DNA of 64,000 nt from Lachnospiraceae bacterium (GTDB taxonomy: Bacteria > Bacillota > Clostridia > Lachnospirales > Lachnospiraceae). Position 1 is the first letter of the stretch. Every line of letters starts with the position of its first letter. Location of the stretch: NCBI GenBank assembly GCA_910575075.1, contig CAJTCY010000002.1, positions 1 through 64,000 of the forward strand. The letters run 5' to 3'. A program made the position numbers and the translations under genes. The notes under the pieces were generated by a model. That model had not been told where the DNA came from. It ran no database searches and saw only the letters and a list, made by a program, of their open reading frames with translations. This document shows, one piece after another, positions 1 to 8,866 of the stretch.

Positions 1-281
1 CCTTAAATGCACATGTTGCCATCGTTTTCACAAGATACATGATGCTTTCAGTAGAGCAAAGACGCAATACAGATGATAAAACCATCTGTGAATTATGTTT
101 CTGCCTGTTAGAAGAACTGGATGATATCACATTCAGCCAGTCCATGAGGATTATTGTAGATGCCCTAATGAATGCTGTTATGGAATACTTTCATATAACC
201 GAAAGTCAGTTGGAAGAATTTACATCCAACTTTATACAGCGGCTGCCAAAATATATGCAACAGGCATTGTGCTGCGCATAA
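1..281 (+). CDS. C-terminal end of an IS4-type DDE transposase (cut by window edge)
   Basis: The open frame enters from the left edge (codons in phase with base 3) and stops at a TAA ending at 281, so only about 92 C-terminal residues are visible. The pattern FTRYMMLSVEQRRNTDD, then an acidic helix and a final stretch like FIQRLPKYMQ, resembles the tail of IS4-group transposases common in Lachnospiraceae. The catalytic DDE residues would lie outside the window. The right end of the element is probably within the next 100 bases, but without the left end no inverted repeat can be paired. The family assignment is from memory of such tails and is moderate. Confidence 0.55.
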   Translation, partial: LNAHVAIVFTRYMMLSVEQRRNTDDKTICELCFCLLEELDDITFSQSMRIIVDALMNAVMEYFHITESQLEEFTSNFIQRLPKYMQQALCCA

Positions 282-449
282 AACATCTAACAGAATGCTA
301 ATTTGTGAGCTAAAGTATTGATTTTTCAAGGTGCGAGTCACATTTTTAATGTGGGAAGTTTGAGTTACTTAATATTCGTTGTACTAGTTCCCTCCTCTTC
401 CTCATGTAAAGAGAACGAAACAGCCCCTTCTTTTTTCTCATCTGAAATC

Positions 450-1892
450 TCAATAAGCTTTCCCCCAGTAAATGAGCTTATGTGCTGGTTTTCCACAGCA
501 GACGCAAACATCAGAAATTGCCTCCTGATCCTCAAGTGGCATACAGCGTGACGTAGCTGTTGTCTCTTCTTTGATTTTATTTTCGCATTCCACATCACCG
601 CACCACATAGCTCGGATAAACCCAGGTTTATTTTCTACGGCGTCCTTAAACGCCGGATAAGATTTCACATCACAGATATGGGAATCACGATGGGCTCTGG
701 CACGATGATACATATCTCTCTGAATCTCCTCCAGCATTCCGTTTACGGTCTCTGGCACCTGATCCAGTGAACATTCTGTTTTCTCTCTGGTGTCACGGCG
801 GACCAAAATACATTTTCCTGCCTCGATATCCTTCGGTCCCAGTTCTACACGGATTGGAATCCCCCGCATCTCCTGCTCAGAAAATTTCCAACCTGGGCTT
901 TTGTCACTGTCATCCATTTTAACACGTACACCCGCTTTTTTCAGAACTTCTTTCACCTCAGCCGCACGCTCCAATACGCCGTCCTTATGCTGCTGAATCG
1001 GAATAACCATTACCTGGACAGGAGCAATTCTGGGAGGAAGCACTAACCCGGAATCGTCACCATGTACCATGATAATCGCCCCAATCAGACGCGTTGTCAT
1101 TCCCCAGGAAGTCTGATGCACATATTGCAGCTTATTGTCCCTGTCTGTATATTGAATACCAAACGCTTTGGCAAATCCATCGCCGAAGTTATGGCTGGTT
1201 CCGGACTGCAGCGCTTTACCGTCATGCATCAAGGCCTCAATCGTATAGGTTGATTCTGCCCCTGCAAATTTCTCTTTTTCCGTCTTCTTTCCACGGATTA
1301 CTGGCATTGCCAGGACTTCTTCACAAAAATCTGCATATAGGTTCAGCATTTGAATCGTGCGTTCTTCTGCTTCTTCTGCAGTCGCATGGGCAGTATGGCC
1401 CTCCTGCCATAAGAATTCTCTGGAACGCAGAAACGGCCTGGTCTCCTTCTCCCAGCGGACCACGGAACACCATTGGTTATAACATTTTGGCAAGTCCCGG
1501 TAAGACTGAATATCATTTGCATAAAAATCACAGAACAATGTCTCAGAAGTCGGTCTGACACACATTCTCTCCTGCAATGGATTTAAACCTCCATGTGTGA
1601 CCCATGCCACCTCTGGCGCAAACCCTTCTACATGATCTTTTTCTTTCTGCAGCAGACTTTCAGGAATGAACATTGGCATATACACATTTTCCACACCTGT
1701 TTCCTTAAATCTGCGGTCCAGTTCATTCTGAATATTTTCCCAGATTGCATATCCTGCCGGTTTAATTACCATACAGCCTTTCACGCTGGAATAATCGATT
1801 AATTCTGCTTTTTTTACTACGTCTGTATACCACTGTGCAAAATCCACATCCATAGACGTAATGGCTTCTACCAATTTCTTATCCTTTGCCAT
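450..1892 (-). CDS. proS: Prolyl-tRNA synthetase, archaeal/eukaryote-like type (ProS3)
   Basis: Charges tRNA-Pro with proline in the cytoplasm. At 480 residues it matches the short type without the editing insertion. Class II motifs are visible: [13 protein letters not shown], then motif 2 around [20 protein letters not shown], and motif 3 in the stretch ending [11 protein letters not shown]. The C-terminal extension carries four Cys in two pairs (WCGDVEC and CVCCG), the zinc-binding-type tail of this class, and ends in Tyr as usual. The start is set by GGAAAGGAG seven bases before ATG. Expression should be controlled by the upstream T-box leader, which is separated from the gene by a repeat element. 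Confidence 0.95.
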   Translation of the reverse strand: MAKDKKLVEAITSMDVDFAQWYTDVVKKAELIDYSSVKGCMVIKPAGYAIWENIQNELDRRFKETGVENVYMPMFIPESLLQKEKDHVEGFAPEVAWVTHGGLNPLQERMCVRPTSETLFCDFYANDIQSYRDLPKCYNQWCSVVRWEKETRPFLRSREFLWQEGHTAHATAEEAEERTIQMLNLYADFCEEVLAMPVIRGKKTEKEKFAGAESTYTIEALMHDGKALQSGTSHNFGDGFAKAFGIQYTDRDNKLQYVHQTSWGMTTRLIGAIIMVHGDDSGLVLPPRIAPVQVMVIPIQQHKDGVLERAAEVKEVLKKAGVRVKMDDSDKSPGWKFSEQEMRGIPIRVELGPKDIEAGKCILVRRDTREKTECSLDQVPETVNGMLEEIQRDMYHRARAHRDSHICDVKSYPAFKDAVENKPGFIRAMWCGDVECENKIKEETTATSRCMPLEDQEAISDVCVCCGKPAHKLIYWGKAY

Positions 1893-1909
1893 GATTTTAC
1901 TCCTTTCCT

Positions 1910-2113
1910 AAAGAACAAAGTGGGTAAGCCCACTTCAACTCCCCTACCCCCTCACTCATGAGGGGCTACACACCTTGCCGCGCACGGCGCTTTTGCGCAT
2001 AATTCCTCTTGTGCGCGTGCCCTCGCTTCGCTGGGGCAGACCCTGCGCATATTGTTTTTATTCTATAGAAAAACACTTTCACGCCTTAGCGTGGCAAGGT
2101 TCTTCCTATAGAA
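1910..2113 (-). repeat. Modular hairpin repeat, copy 1 (proS leader)
   Basis: About 204 bp related to copies near 42.7-43.1 kb and 54.4 kb. Read leftward it begins directly after the T-tract of the proS T-box terminator and ends two bases before the proS Shine-Dalgarno sequence. The terminator-side module is a palindrome (TTCTATAGAA...TTCCTATAGAA) enclosing a second hairpin CACGCCTTAGCGTG. The other end is a GTGGGTAAGCCCAC hairpin. No coding potential was seen. It would become part of the proS mRNA only when the T-box terminator is read through. Confidence 0.8.
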
Positions 2114-2114
2114 T

Positions 2115-2160
2115 AAAAAACGCCGGCAATCCAATCCCCAAAGGGACCGGAATTCCGGCG
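2115..2160 (-). terminator. T-box terminator hairpin of proS
   Basis: On the minus strand CGCCGG pairs with CCGGCG across a loop and is followed by six T. It directly follows the T-box AGGGTGGTACC and overlaps the sequence needed for the antiterminator, the usual arrangement in T-box leaders. Confidence 0.85.
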
Positions 2161-2360
2161 GTACCACCCTGATTAATGTACATTTGTCATTCTCTCAAAC
2201 ACCTTAACGCGGCAAAACGGCGTACTTCCATACGCAGCTCCAAGGCGGGTTCCGAATACTGGTATGGAAAATCTCTCACCTGCGATTTCCTCTCTGTGCA
2301 TCTTCCTATCCGTACTGTTCCTCTTCATCACTGTTATAATATTTACCATTCTCTCTGATA
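2115..2360 (-). promoter_or_regulatory. T-box riboswitch, proline-specific by context
   Basis: The leader contains the conserved T-box core AGGGTGGTACCGCCG (ending at 2170 on the minus strand) just before a terminator. Upstream are the stem I-like elements GATGAAGAGGAACAGTA, CAGAGAGGAAATCGCAGGTGAGAG and GGAACCCGCCTTGGAGC. A CCC/CCG proline codon in the last of these (about 2245-2249) is the likely specifier. Uncharged tRNA-Pro would stabilise the antiterminator and allow transcription into proS. The specifier is inferred from position, not from a full fold. Confidence 0.88.
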
Positions 2361-2366
2361 ATGGTT

Positions 2367-2395
2367 ATTTTATGACTTTTTTTTTAAATTGTCAA
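2367..2395 (-). promoter_or_regulatory. SigA-type promoter of the proS leader
   Basis: TTGACA, an 18-bp spacer and TAAAAT read leftward just upstream of the T-box leader. This places the transcript start near 2360. Confidence 0.75.
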
Positions 2396-2449
2396 GTGAA
2401 TTCCTGTTTGAATATCTATATTTTTTCTTCTATGTTTTTTACAATTTCC

Positions 2450-2998
2450 TTATTCAAAAATATCTTGATACATCTGTTTGAGGAAAACATTTTTTTCAAC
2501 CGTATAGACATCTTTGTAAAACGTTCCCTTATAAATATCCATGCCAAACAAAATTCTCTCTTTCTCTCCGGCCAATTGACCGACCTTTTTCTTAAACGCC
2601 TGGAAATACTGGCTCTCCTGCTCCTTTTCAATTATTTCTTCATCATTAAAAACCACAACCAGATAAAGGCGCTCTTTAAGTTCCTCCAGCGATAAGTCTT
2701 GGTAAAATGCGGCCATCAGAGTCCAGACACTGTCATAAGCTTTTTGCTTAAAAAAATTTTTTCCAATCCTGCTTCTTCTGGCATTTTTTAATTCAATCAA
2801 ATATATGTGGCTATCATCTTTCACATACAACGCATCACAAGAAGCCGTCGGCTTTTTATTGCGGTACTGATCTGCGACCTCCTGTGTGATTTCATCGAAA
2901 TCCAGAACTTCCTGCTGGCTATCAATAAAATAATTTCCCTGATCATCCTCTGACCGTTTCTGCAAAGTGCTGTATATTTTATTTTTATCAAACTGCAT
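2450..2998 (-). CDS. PD-(D/E)xK nuclease-like protein, partner of the adjacent ATPase
   Basis: 182 residues, not recognised as a named family. It shows the PD-(D/E)xK signature: Asp55 in the strand SCDALYV, then Glu69-x-Lys71 in YLIELKN, with an acidic N-terminal helix (Glu29/30) that could supply the remaining metal ligand. This arrangement is typical of restriction-type endonucleases. It starts 10 bases after the stop of the ATPase gene, so the two are almost certainly one operon. The inferred role is as the effector nuclease of a two-gene defence or DNA-repair module. Activity is unproven; an inactive nuclease fold would look the same. Confidence 0.6.
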   Translation of the reverse strand: MQFDKNKIYSTLQKRSEDDQGNYFIDSQQEVLDFDEITQEVADQYRNKKPTASCDALYVKDDSHIYLIELKNARRSRIGKNFFKQKAYDSVWTLMAAFYQDLSLEELKERLYLVVVFNDEEIIEKEQESQYFQAFKKKVGQLAGEKERILFGMDIYKGTFYKDVYTVEKNVFLKQMYQDIFE

Positions 2999-3008
2999 CG
3001 TCTCTCCC

Positions 3009-4292
3009 CTATGGCAAATACTCCAAAGGCTTATATAAAAGTTCGTAAATCTTATCTGTTTCTGCTGTTACATCCTGAACCCGGAACAAATTCCGCTCTG
3101 CTTCCTCCATTACATAATAATGTCCTTTCTCCTTGATCCCATGGTCTGCCATTTTTACCTCAAGCGCTCTGATAAAATAGGGACTATGAGAGTTTACAAT
3201 AGAACGGACACCCATATGCTTATACATCAATACAAGAATTTCTGCAAATTTCAAATGCCACTCAGGATGCAGATTTGTTTCCGGCTCATCTATCAGAAGT
3301 ATACTGTTTCGTTTTAATTTACCTCTTTCCACAAGTGTTTGGATAATCAGAAAATTTTTCATTCCAGAAGCTACATTTGCGATGCTTACCCAATCATTTA
3401 AACTCTCATCCCGAAAAAAAATGCTTCCAGAAGGGCGTCTCTCCAACTTTCCCTGGAGTACTTCTTCTAATATATTTCTAATAATTGCAACATTATCTTC
3501 CGTTTCCTGATATTCTTCCAAAGTTGGCTCCTGCTTCTCTGCCGAGAGCGCAGACCTGATATCATATTCTGGTGAATATATTTTTCGCGGCAGAACAGAG
3601 CGGTCGATGGCATCCAGCAGGTTATATGCCGGCAGATAAAATACATCCGCCTCTGAATTTACAGAATATTCCATCTCAGAGATCTTATTTTCTCTTACAG
3701 ACATCAAATAATGTTCCTTCTCAGAATCAATCGTCACCTTCGCCAGACTTGTGCGGTGAAGACTGCTCATCTGCCCTTTAAAAATGTTGCGAATATACAT
3801 TTCACCAATATATTTCAAATCACTTTCCTTATCCCTCGTGCATATCTCTTTCACCTTTGTATACATTGGCATAAGAAACTGATCCGTATATATTTGGTCT
3901 GATTTCATATCATTCGGCCAAAACTCTTTATATTCTTCAAAACTATCTGATATAATCATATGGAACAGGTCATAATTATCTTTCTCGCTGTTCATAAAAA
4001 CACCGATATAATCATTTACATGGTCTGCTATCGTATAGAGCAGCTCACGGGGAAAACGCACATATCCACTATTATCAAAATAAGATTCCAACTGTGTAAA
4101 ATACGATTCAATGCTTTGTTTACGAACAATACTTACTTTATGATTTAAATTACGAAATGTATTTAATACAATATATGCAGCCTTTAAAATCGTGCTTTTT
4201 CCCATATTATTATAACCTGCTATCACCGACACGCCATCCAAAACCACTTCAGCATCCAGTATTTTAGCAACGTTTTTTACGTTTATCTGCAT
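3009..4292 (-). CDS. AAA/ABC-type ATPase of the OLD/RecF-like (AAA_15/AAA_21) group
   Basis: 427 residues. Walker A is GYNNMGKST at 26-34. An ABC-like signature ASGMK precedes Walker B ILLIDE at 331-336, which continues PETNLHPEW, and NSHSPYF near 367 supplies the switch His. This is the SMC/OLD-like ATPase layout used by many phage-defence ATPases (for example PtuA of Septu), without an attached Toprim nuclease. An ATG 72 bases further upstream is rejected: a promoter (TTGATT-17 bp-TATGAT) overlaps it, and GGAAGG lies eight bases before the chosen ATG. The nuclease-like gene follows directly. Defence is inferred; DNA repair is possible. Confidence 0.75.
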   Translation of the reverse strand: MQINVKNVAKILDAEVVLDGVSVIAGYNNMGKSTILKAAYIVLNTFRNLNHKVSIVRKQSIESYFTQLESYFDNSGYVRFPRELLYTIADHVNDYIGVFMNSEKDNYDLFHMIISDSFEEYKEFWPNDMKSDQIYTDQFLMPMYTKVKEICTRDKESDLKYIGEMYIRNIFKGQMSSLHRTSLAKVTIDSEKEHYLMSVRENKISEMEYSVNSEADVFYLPAYNLLDAIDRSVLPRKIYSPEYDIRSALSAEKQEPTLEEYQETEDNVAIIRNILEEVLQGKLERRPSGSIFFRDESLNDWVSIANVASGMKNFLIIQTLVERGKLKRNSILLIDEPETNLHPEWHLKFAEILVLMYKHMGVRSIVNSHSPYFIRALEVKMADHGIKEKGHYYVMEEAERNLFRVQDVTAETDKIYELLYKPLEYLP

Positions 4293-4335
4293 TTTTATCC
4301 CTTCCGTATACATGGTTGTCCAATTTAATAGTTTC

Positions 4336-4364
4336 ATCATACACCATTTTGTTCCAGAAATCAA
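4336..4364 (-). promoter_or_regulatory. Promoter of the ATPase-nuclease pair
   Basis: TTGATT, a 17-bp spacer and TATGAT on the minus strand, about 45 bases before the chosen ATPase start. It indicates that the pair has its own promoter and is not expressed only by read-through. Confidence 0.5.
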
Positions 4365-4400
4365 TTTTCCTTAACGATATTTTTATATCTATAAATATAT

Positions 4401-4441
4401 GCAGCCATGATGCATTTTAGAACTATATACATCATGGCTGC
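4401..4441 (-). terminator. Inverted repeat, probable terminator after the AI-2E family gene
   Basis: GCAGCCATGATG pairs perfectly with CATCATGGCTGC across a 17-base loop. On the minus strand the stem is followed by an AT-rich tract (ATATATTTATAG) and not a clean T-run, so termination is likely but not certain. Confidence 0.5.
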
Positions 4442-4468
4442 GCGCGTTAGTATCGTTACTTTTCATAA

Positions 4469-5533
4469 TTATGTTTCGATTGTCAGGTAGATTTCTTTTA
4501 TCAGAATATAGGAAAGAGGCCCCAGCGCAAAACCCCATAAGCCATAAATTCCAAGTCCTACATACATACTGACAATTACTGACAGGGGATGCATACCCAG
4601 TTTATTTCCCACAAGCTTTGGCTCTAAAATTTCTCTCATAAGCGTGCAAATGGTATAGATTACCGTATAGATGGCTGCCAGCATATACTCTCCCTGCAGA
4701 AGTTCAATCAATGCCCAGGGCACAAATACCGTTCCTGTTCCTAAAAAGGGCATTGCATCGCAGATCCCTATCCCGCAGCCTGCCAGCAGGGCATACTTGT
4801 TTCCCGAAAAATACAGACCCACCACACACACTGCTGTAATGATAAACATTATAATGATCTGCGCCTTAATATAGGCGCCTCCTGCTTCATAAGTTTTCCG
4901 GCATACTTTAAGACTGATCTGCCCAATTGGATGGCGTTCCATAGCAGACCGTATTTTTTTGTAGTCTTTCAATATCAAAACAGTACTGATAATCACTACA
5001 AAACAGATTCCGATACCGACAAATGCACTTCTTGCAGAAGAAATTGTTCCATTCATCAATACCGGAACCATATTGGTCTTTACCTGCCGCATCAGTCCTG
5101 GAATCTGTTTCTGCACGCCGTCTTGAATGGTCTGCGCCTGAATTCCCGTCATCATTTCGACCTGGCCGCAGCATTCATTGAAAAATATCTGTGCCTGCCG
5201 TTTATACTCCTCAAAATTCTCTGCCACATTTACAAATTGTTCCAAGAGCGTTTTCAGGAAAAAAATCAGCATTGCTCCCAACAGAAGAAACAGCAGTCCT
5301 ACCAGCAGTGAAGACCATATGCTTCTTTTTCCTCTTAACTTTTTTTCTAATTTTTCTATCAGCGGATTCATAAGCTTTGCCAGCAAAAAGGAAATAAAAA
5401 AAGGAACTACCAACGGCAGCAGCCAACGGATGCAGACGTAAACTGCCAATGCAATTCCCAAAATTTTTCCAATCTTCCGCCCACTCTCTTTCACTTCATT
5501 CTTCATGAAATCAGTATGTGCGGATTTCTCCAT
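4469..5533 (-). CDS. AI-2E/PerM family membrane protein (YtvI-like)
   Basis: 354 residues with the topology of this family: two N-terminal membrane segments (IGIALAVYVCIRWLLPLVVPFF and the LLVGLLFLLLGAMLIFFL region), a long soluble or amphipathic section, then several C-terminal segments ending GLWGFALGPLSYILI. Members include YtvI, a sporulation-associated membrane protein, and proposed signal-molecule or ion exporters. The spore-forming context favours YtvI, but the sequence does not prove it. No strong Shine-Dalgarno sequence precedes either the first ATG or an internal ATG nine codons on, so the start is uncertain. Confidence 0.75.
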   Translation of the reverse strand: MEKSAHTDFMKNEVKESGRKIGKILGIALAVYVCIRWLLPLVVPFFISFLLAKLMNPLIEKLEKKLRGKRSIWSSLLVGLLFLLLGAMLIFFLKTLLEQFVNVAENFEEYKRQAQIFFNECCGQVEMMTGIQAQTIQDGVQKQIPGLMRQVKTNMVPVLMNGTISSARSAFVGIGICFVVIISTVLILKDYKKIRSAMERHPIGQISLKVCRKTYEAGGAYIKAQIIIMFIITAVCVVGLYFSGNKYALLAGCGIGICDAMPFLGTGTVFVPWALIELLQGEYMLAAIYTVIYTICTLMREILEPKLVGNKLGMHPLSVIVSMYVGLGIYGLWGFALGPLSYILIKEIYLTIET

Positions 5534-5624
5534 ATTATACTATGAGCTGCCTCGCAATGGCATGGTTGTTCATGCTTCTTCTCTGCGCCTGGCTCCGTCA
5601 TATCTTACGTCATGATAGTCGTTA

Positions 5625-6356
5625 TTAAAGGATGAATTCCATATTTCTGCCGTCTCTCGGATGATGGAAGGCGATTCTCACCGCACACAACGCTATTGGA
5701 AGATAACCAGCAGAACAATTGGGATTATACTTCTTATCTCCTGCCAGCGGATGTCCCGCATGTGCCATTTGCACACGTATCTGATGATGACGCCCCGTCT
5801 CAAGTTTAATCTCGAGCACACTTACCGCATGATCTGTTAAGATCTTCCAATATCTGTCAAAAATCCTTCTTCCTCTCTGCTGCTGCACACTTAAATCATG
5901 CCCATTTATTTCCAGCTTCCTATCTGGCTGCCAGATCTCCACTACTTTATAAGAAAGCTTTGCCCGCTTAGCTCCTTTCGTTCCTTCGGAAACAACGCAT
6001 GAAGTATTCGTCTTTCCATCTCTCAGCAGATAATCTTCCAAGGTTCCGGCAGAATTCTGAAATACCCCTTCTGTCAGAGCCATATAACACTTATCCATGC
6101 TTTTTTCCCTGGACTGCCGGCTCAAATCCGCTGCTGCCTGCTTATTTCTGGCAAACACCATAATTCCCTCTACTGGCTGGTCCAAACGATGTACCACAAA
6201 AATCTGGGTATCCTCTCTTTCTTCTGCATAGTAATTCCGCAGAAGGCTTACCATATCCTGCTGCCCTGCTTTTACCGTCTGAACGGGAATTCCTGCTGGT
6301 TTATGGCAGACTGCAAGATCCTTATCCTGATAAATAATATTTATACTTTTATTCAT
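5625..6356 (-). CDS. RluA-family pseudouridine synthase
   Basis: Isomerises uridine to pseudouridine in rRNA or tRNA. The catalytic motif reads HRLDQPVEGIMVFA (usual form HRLDxxTSG), so the Asp is present. The C-terminal substrate-binding part KLETGRHHQIRVQMAHAGHPLAGD is typical. The protein is 243 residues, short for RluA proteins and without an N-terminal S4 domain. Starting at MNKSINII avoids overlap with the response regulator upstream and has GGAA before it. It probably lies at the end of the two-component operon. The target nucleotide cannot be told. Confidence 0.85.
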   Translation of the reverse strand: MNKSINIIYQDKDLAVCHKPAGIPVQTVKAGQQDMVSLLRNYYAEEREDTQIFVVHRLDQPVEGIMVFARNKQAAADLSRQSREKSMDKCYMALTEGVFQNSAGTLEDYLLRDGKTNTSCVVSEGTKGAKRAKLSYKVVEIWQPDRKLEINGHDLSVQQQRGRRIFDRYWKILTDHAVSVLEIKLETGRHHQIRVQMAHAGHPLAGDKKYNPNCSAGYLPIALCAVRIAFHHPRDGRNMEFIL

Positions 6357-6393
6357 ATGAAACCATTTCCTTATGCCAAATGCTCGCACCCTA

Positions 6394-7083
6394 TTATACC
6401 TTAAACCGATAGCCAACTCCCCATATCGTCTCAATATACTGAGGTTTTGCGGTATTCATTTCAATTTTCTCACGGATTTTCTTAATATGCACTGTCACAG
6501 TCGCAATATCTCCCACTGATTCCAAATCCCAGATTTTGCTGAATAATTCCTCTTTGCTGAATACCCTGTTAGGATTCTGCGCGAGAAACGCCAAGAGATC
6601 AAATTCTTTGGTGGTAAATTGTTTCTCTTCCTCGTTGACCCACACCCGGCGTGCTGTTTTATCAATTTTCAATCCCCGGATCTCTATCATATCATTTTCC
6701 TGGACATTACTGTTGATCAGCCGCTCATATCTGGACAGATGTGCCTTGACTCTTGCTACCAGTTCGCTGGGAGAAAAAGGCTTGGTAATATAATCGTCTG
6801 CCCCCAGTCCCAGTCCCCGGATTTTATCAATATCATCCTTCTTGGCCGATACCATTAAAATAGGTGTATTCTTATTTTCGCGGATCTTTTTACAAATTTC
6901 AAATCCATCCACGCCAGGCAGCATTAAATCCAGGATAAACATATCAAATTCCTCACTTAACGCCCGGGCAAGACCCTGGTTGCCGTTATTCTCTATTTCC
7001 ACAGAAAACCCACTGAGTTCCAGATAATCTTTTTCCAGATCTGCAATCGCTACTTCATCCTCAATAATCAATACTTTACTCAA
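6394..7083 (-). CDS. OmpR/PhoB-type response regulator (TTG start)
   Basis: 229 residues: receiver domain (acidic pocket EDE near the N-terminus, phospho-acceptor Asp in MFILDLMLPG, Lys in ITKPFSPSEL) followed by a winged-helix DNA-binding domain ending IETIWGVGYRFKV. The likely start is TTG with GGAGG seven bases before it. This TTG overlaps the kinase stop as TTGA, so the two genes are translationally coupled. A longer reading frame to 7155 would overlap the kinase by 76 bases and is disfavoured. Confidence 0.93.
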   Translation of the reverse strand: MSKVLIIEDEVAIADLEKDYLELSGFSVEIENNGNQGLARALSEEFDMFILDLMLPGVDGFEICKKIRENKNTPILMVSAKKDDIDKIRGLGLGADDYITKPFSPSELVARVKAHLSRYERLINSNVQENDMIEIRGLKIDKTARRVWVNEEEKQFTTKEFDLLAFLAQNPNRVFSKEELFSKIWDLESVGDIATVTVHIKKIREKIEMNTAKPQYIETIWGVGYRFKV

Positions 7084-8570
7084 CTTACTACCTCCTGATA
7101 TTTCCGAATCACAAAATACATGATAGTTCCGGTCCCCTCTTTGCTGTTTGCCCAAATCTTGCCGCCATGGTCTTCAATAATTTTCTTTACAATAGACAGA
7201 CCAATCCCGCTGCCTCCGGTAGAAGAATTCCTGGAAGCATCCGTCCGGTAGAAACGGTCAAAAATATAAGGGAGATCCTTCGCGGCAATTCCTTTGCCAT
7301 TATCCTCAATTTCCACCTGAATAAAATCTCCCACATCCCGGATACGGATATTAATAAAGCCCTGTTCTTTGTCCAGATATTTGATGGAATTACTGATAAT
7401 GTTATTGATTACACGGCGAAGCTGTTCCGGATCTGCAATAATCAGCACATCTTTATCTGCATAATCAATGTAATTGAGCCTGATATTCTTGGCCTCTAAA
7501 TCCAGTCCCACTTCCTCCACACAGTCATCAAAATAATCGGCTACATTGATCCGGTTAAAATTATAAGGAACCCGGTTCGTATCAATTCTCGAATAAAGGG
7601 TCAGTTCATTGATCAGGGTATCCATCTCATTGGCTTTGTTATAAATAGTCCTGATATATTTATCCTGCTTCTGAGGCGTATCTGCAACCCCATCCATAAT
7701 ACCTTCCACATATCCCTTAATTGCCGTGATCGGTGTCTTAAGATCATGAGAAATATTACTAATAAGCACTCTGCTCTCTTTTTCACCAGCCAGCATTTCC
7801 TCTTCTGATTCTTTCAGGCGAATGCGCATTTCTTCAAAATTCCGGCACAATTCTCCAATCTCGTCTCTTCCATCTGTTTCCACTGTGAAATCCAAATTCC
7901 CCGCTTTAATATTCTGCGCCGCTGTCTGAAGTTTATGGATCGGATTGATAATTCCCTGGTAAATCCACACCGTAAGCATCCCTGCAGTAAATATCAGAAT
8001 TAATAAAATAGAGATCATCAAATCCAGCAAAATTCCTTTAATGTCTGGCAACAGCCGCTGCATGGAAGTAATTATAAATATGCTTCCTTTGTCATTGTTG
8101 GGAAACTGAAAATCTATCTGCTTAATCAGCGCCTGTTCTTCTCCCTCCAGATAAAAACCAGAACCAGCGCTCTGCAGTACATCGCTGTCATACTCTGGAA
8201 GATTCTCTCGCAGAGAATGTTCTGTTATCTCATTCCCTTCATATACCAGCTCTTCTCCCCGCCGTACAATCAGATAAGAATACTTACGATCCAGCTCCTT
8301 GTTAATTTCATCTAAATATTTACGGTCTTCCAGTTTCTGCGGTGATTCTTTTGCCGTATTTTGCAGTTTCTCATAACTGGATTTGGTAAAATGGCTCAGG
8401 ACTTTAAAGGAATTCACAAAATAGTCGTATGCATTTCCATCTATATTATAGATCTGGCGTATCGCCTTCCTCTGATATTGCCCAAATCCCCACATAGTTG
8501 CGCCTGCCAGAATTACCGGCACCAATATTATAATAAAAAAGGAAATAATTAATCTGGTTCTTAATTTCAT
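7080..8570 (-). CDS. Membrane sensor histidine kinase
   Basis: 496 residues: N-terminal membrane helix (LIISFFIIILVPVILAGA), an extracellular sensor of about 150 residues, a second helix (ISILLILIFTAGMLTVWIY), HAMP domain, phospho-acceptor His in SNISHDLKTPITAIKGY, and an ATPase domain with NIISNSIKYL, DNGKGIA and GSGIGLSIV. It phosphorylates the regulator whose start overlaps its stop. The start MKLRTRL follows AAGGA; an upstream ATG has no better site. The ligand is unknown and no transporter gene adjoins it. Confidence 0.93.
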   Translation of the reverse strand: MKLRTRLIISFFIIILVPVILAGATMWGFGQYQRKAIRQIYNIDGNAYDYFVNSFKVLSHFTKSSYEKLQNTAKESPQKLEDRKYLDEINKELDRKYSYLIVRRGEELVYEGNEITEHSLRENLPEYDSDVLQSAGSGFYLEGEEQALIKQIDFQFPNNDKGSIFIITSMQRLLPDIKGILLDLMISILLILIFTAGMLTVWIYQGIINPIHKLQTAAQNIKAGNLDFTVETDGRDEIGELCRNFEEMRIRLKESEEEMLAGEKESRVLISNISHDLKTPITAIKGYVEGIMDGVADTPQKQDKYIRTIYNKANEMDTLINELTLYSRIDTNRVPYNFNRINVADYFDDCVEEVGLDLEAKNIRLNYIDYADKDVLIIADPEQLRRVINNIISNSIKYLDKEQGFINIRIRDVGDFIQVEIEDNGKGIAAKDLPYIFDRFYRTDASRNSSTGGSGIGLSIVKKIIEDHGGKIWANSKEGTGTIMYFVIRKYQEVVS

Positions 8571-8782
8571 ATATAATTCCTTCCTTAACATACTATATAA
8601 CAATTTATATTATATCAGTGTTATGGACAAAATCCTATGGAATTTTTCTAAAAAATCTAAAATTTGTGTAAACTGCAGCCACGTTCCATACTTCTGTATC
8701 ATGATCATACAGACACCGGGGCTGCCACACTCACAGAAGTGTCTGACTTGCTGCCGCAAAATGCACTTTTCCAGTCTTTTTA

Positions 8783-8811
8783 TTGACAAATGTCTTCTTT
8801 ATTTTTATACT
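8783..8811 (+). promoter_or_regulatory. Promoter of the HD-GYP gene
   Basis: TTGACA, 17 bp and TATACT, followed after 55 bases by the start codon. A longer reading frame beginning at the -35 TTG is therefore not used. Confidence 0.8.
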
Positions 8812-8866
8812 AGAATTAAGCAGTCCCATATTTACTTATCTTATCTATCAAACAGGGAGAAATGAA

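Noticed and set aside
1893-2113. Deletion or frameshift at the proS N-terminus as explanation of the long leader
   Set aside because: The proS reading frame is full length with a good ribosome site; the extra length is a repeat element and T-box.
7084-7155. Longer N-terminus for the response regulator
   Set aside because: It would overlap the kinase by 76 bases and adds residues unlike a receiver; TTG with GGAGG fits better.
8665-8735. Nested inverted repeats upstream of the HD-GYP gene, considered as a cyclic-di-GMP riboswitch
   Set aside because: They lie upstream of the promoter and would not be in the mRNA; the conserved riboswitch core was not seen.
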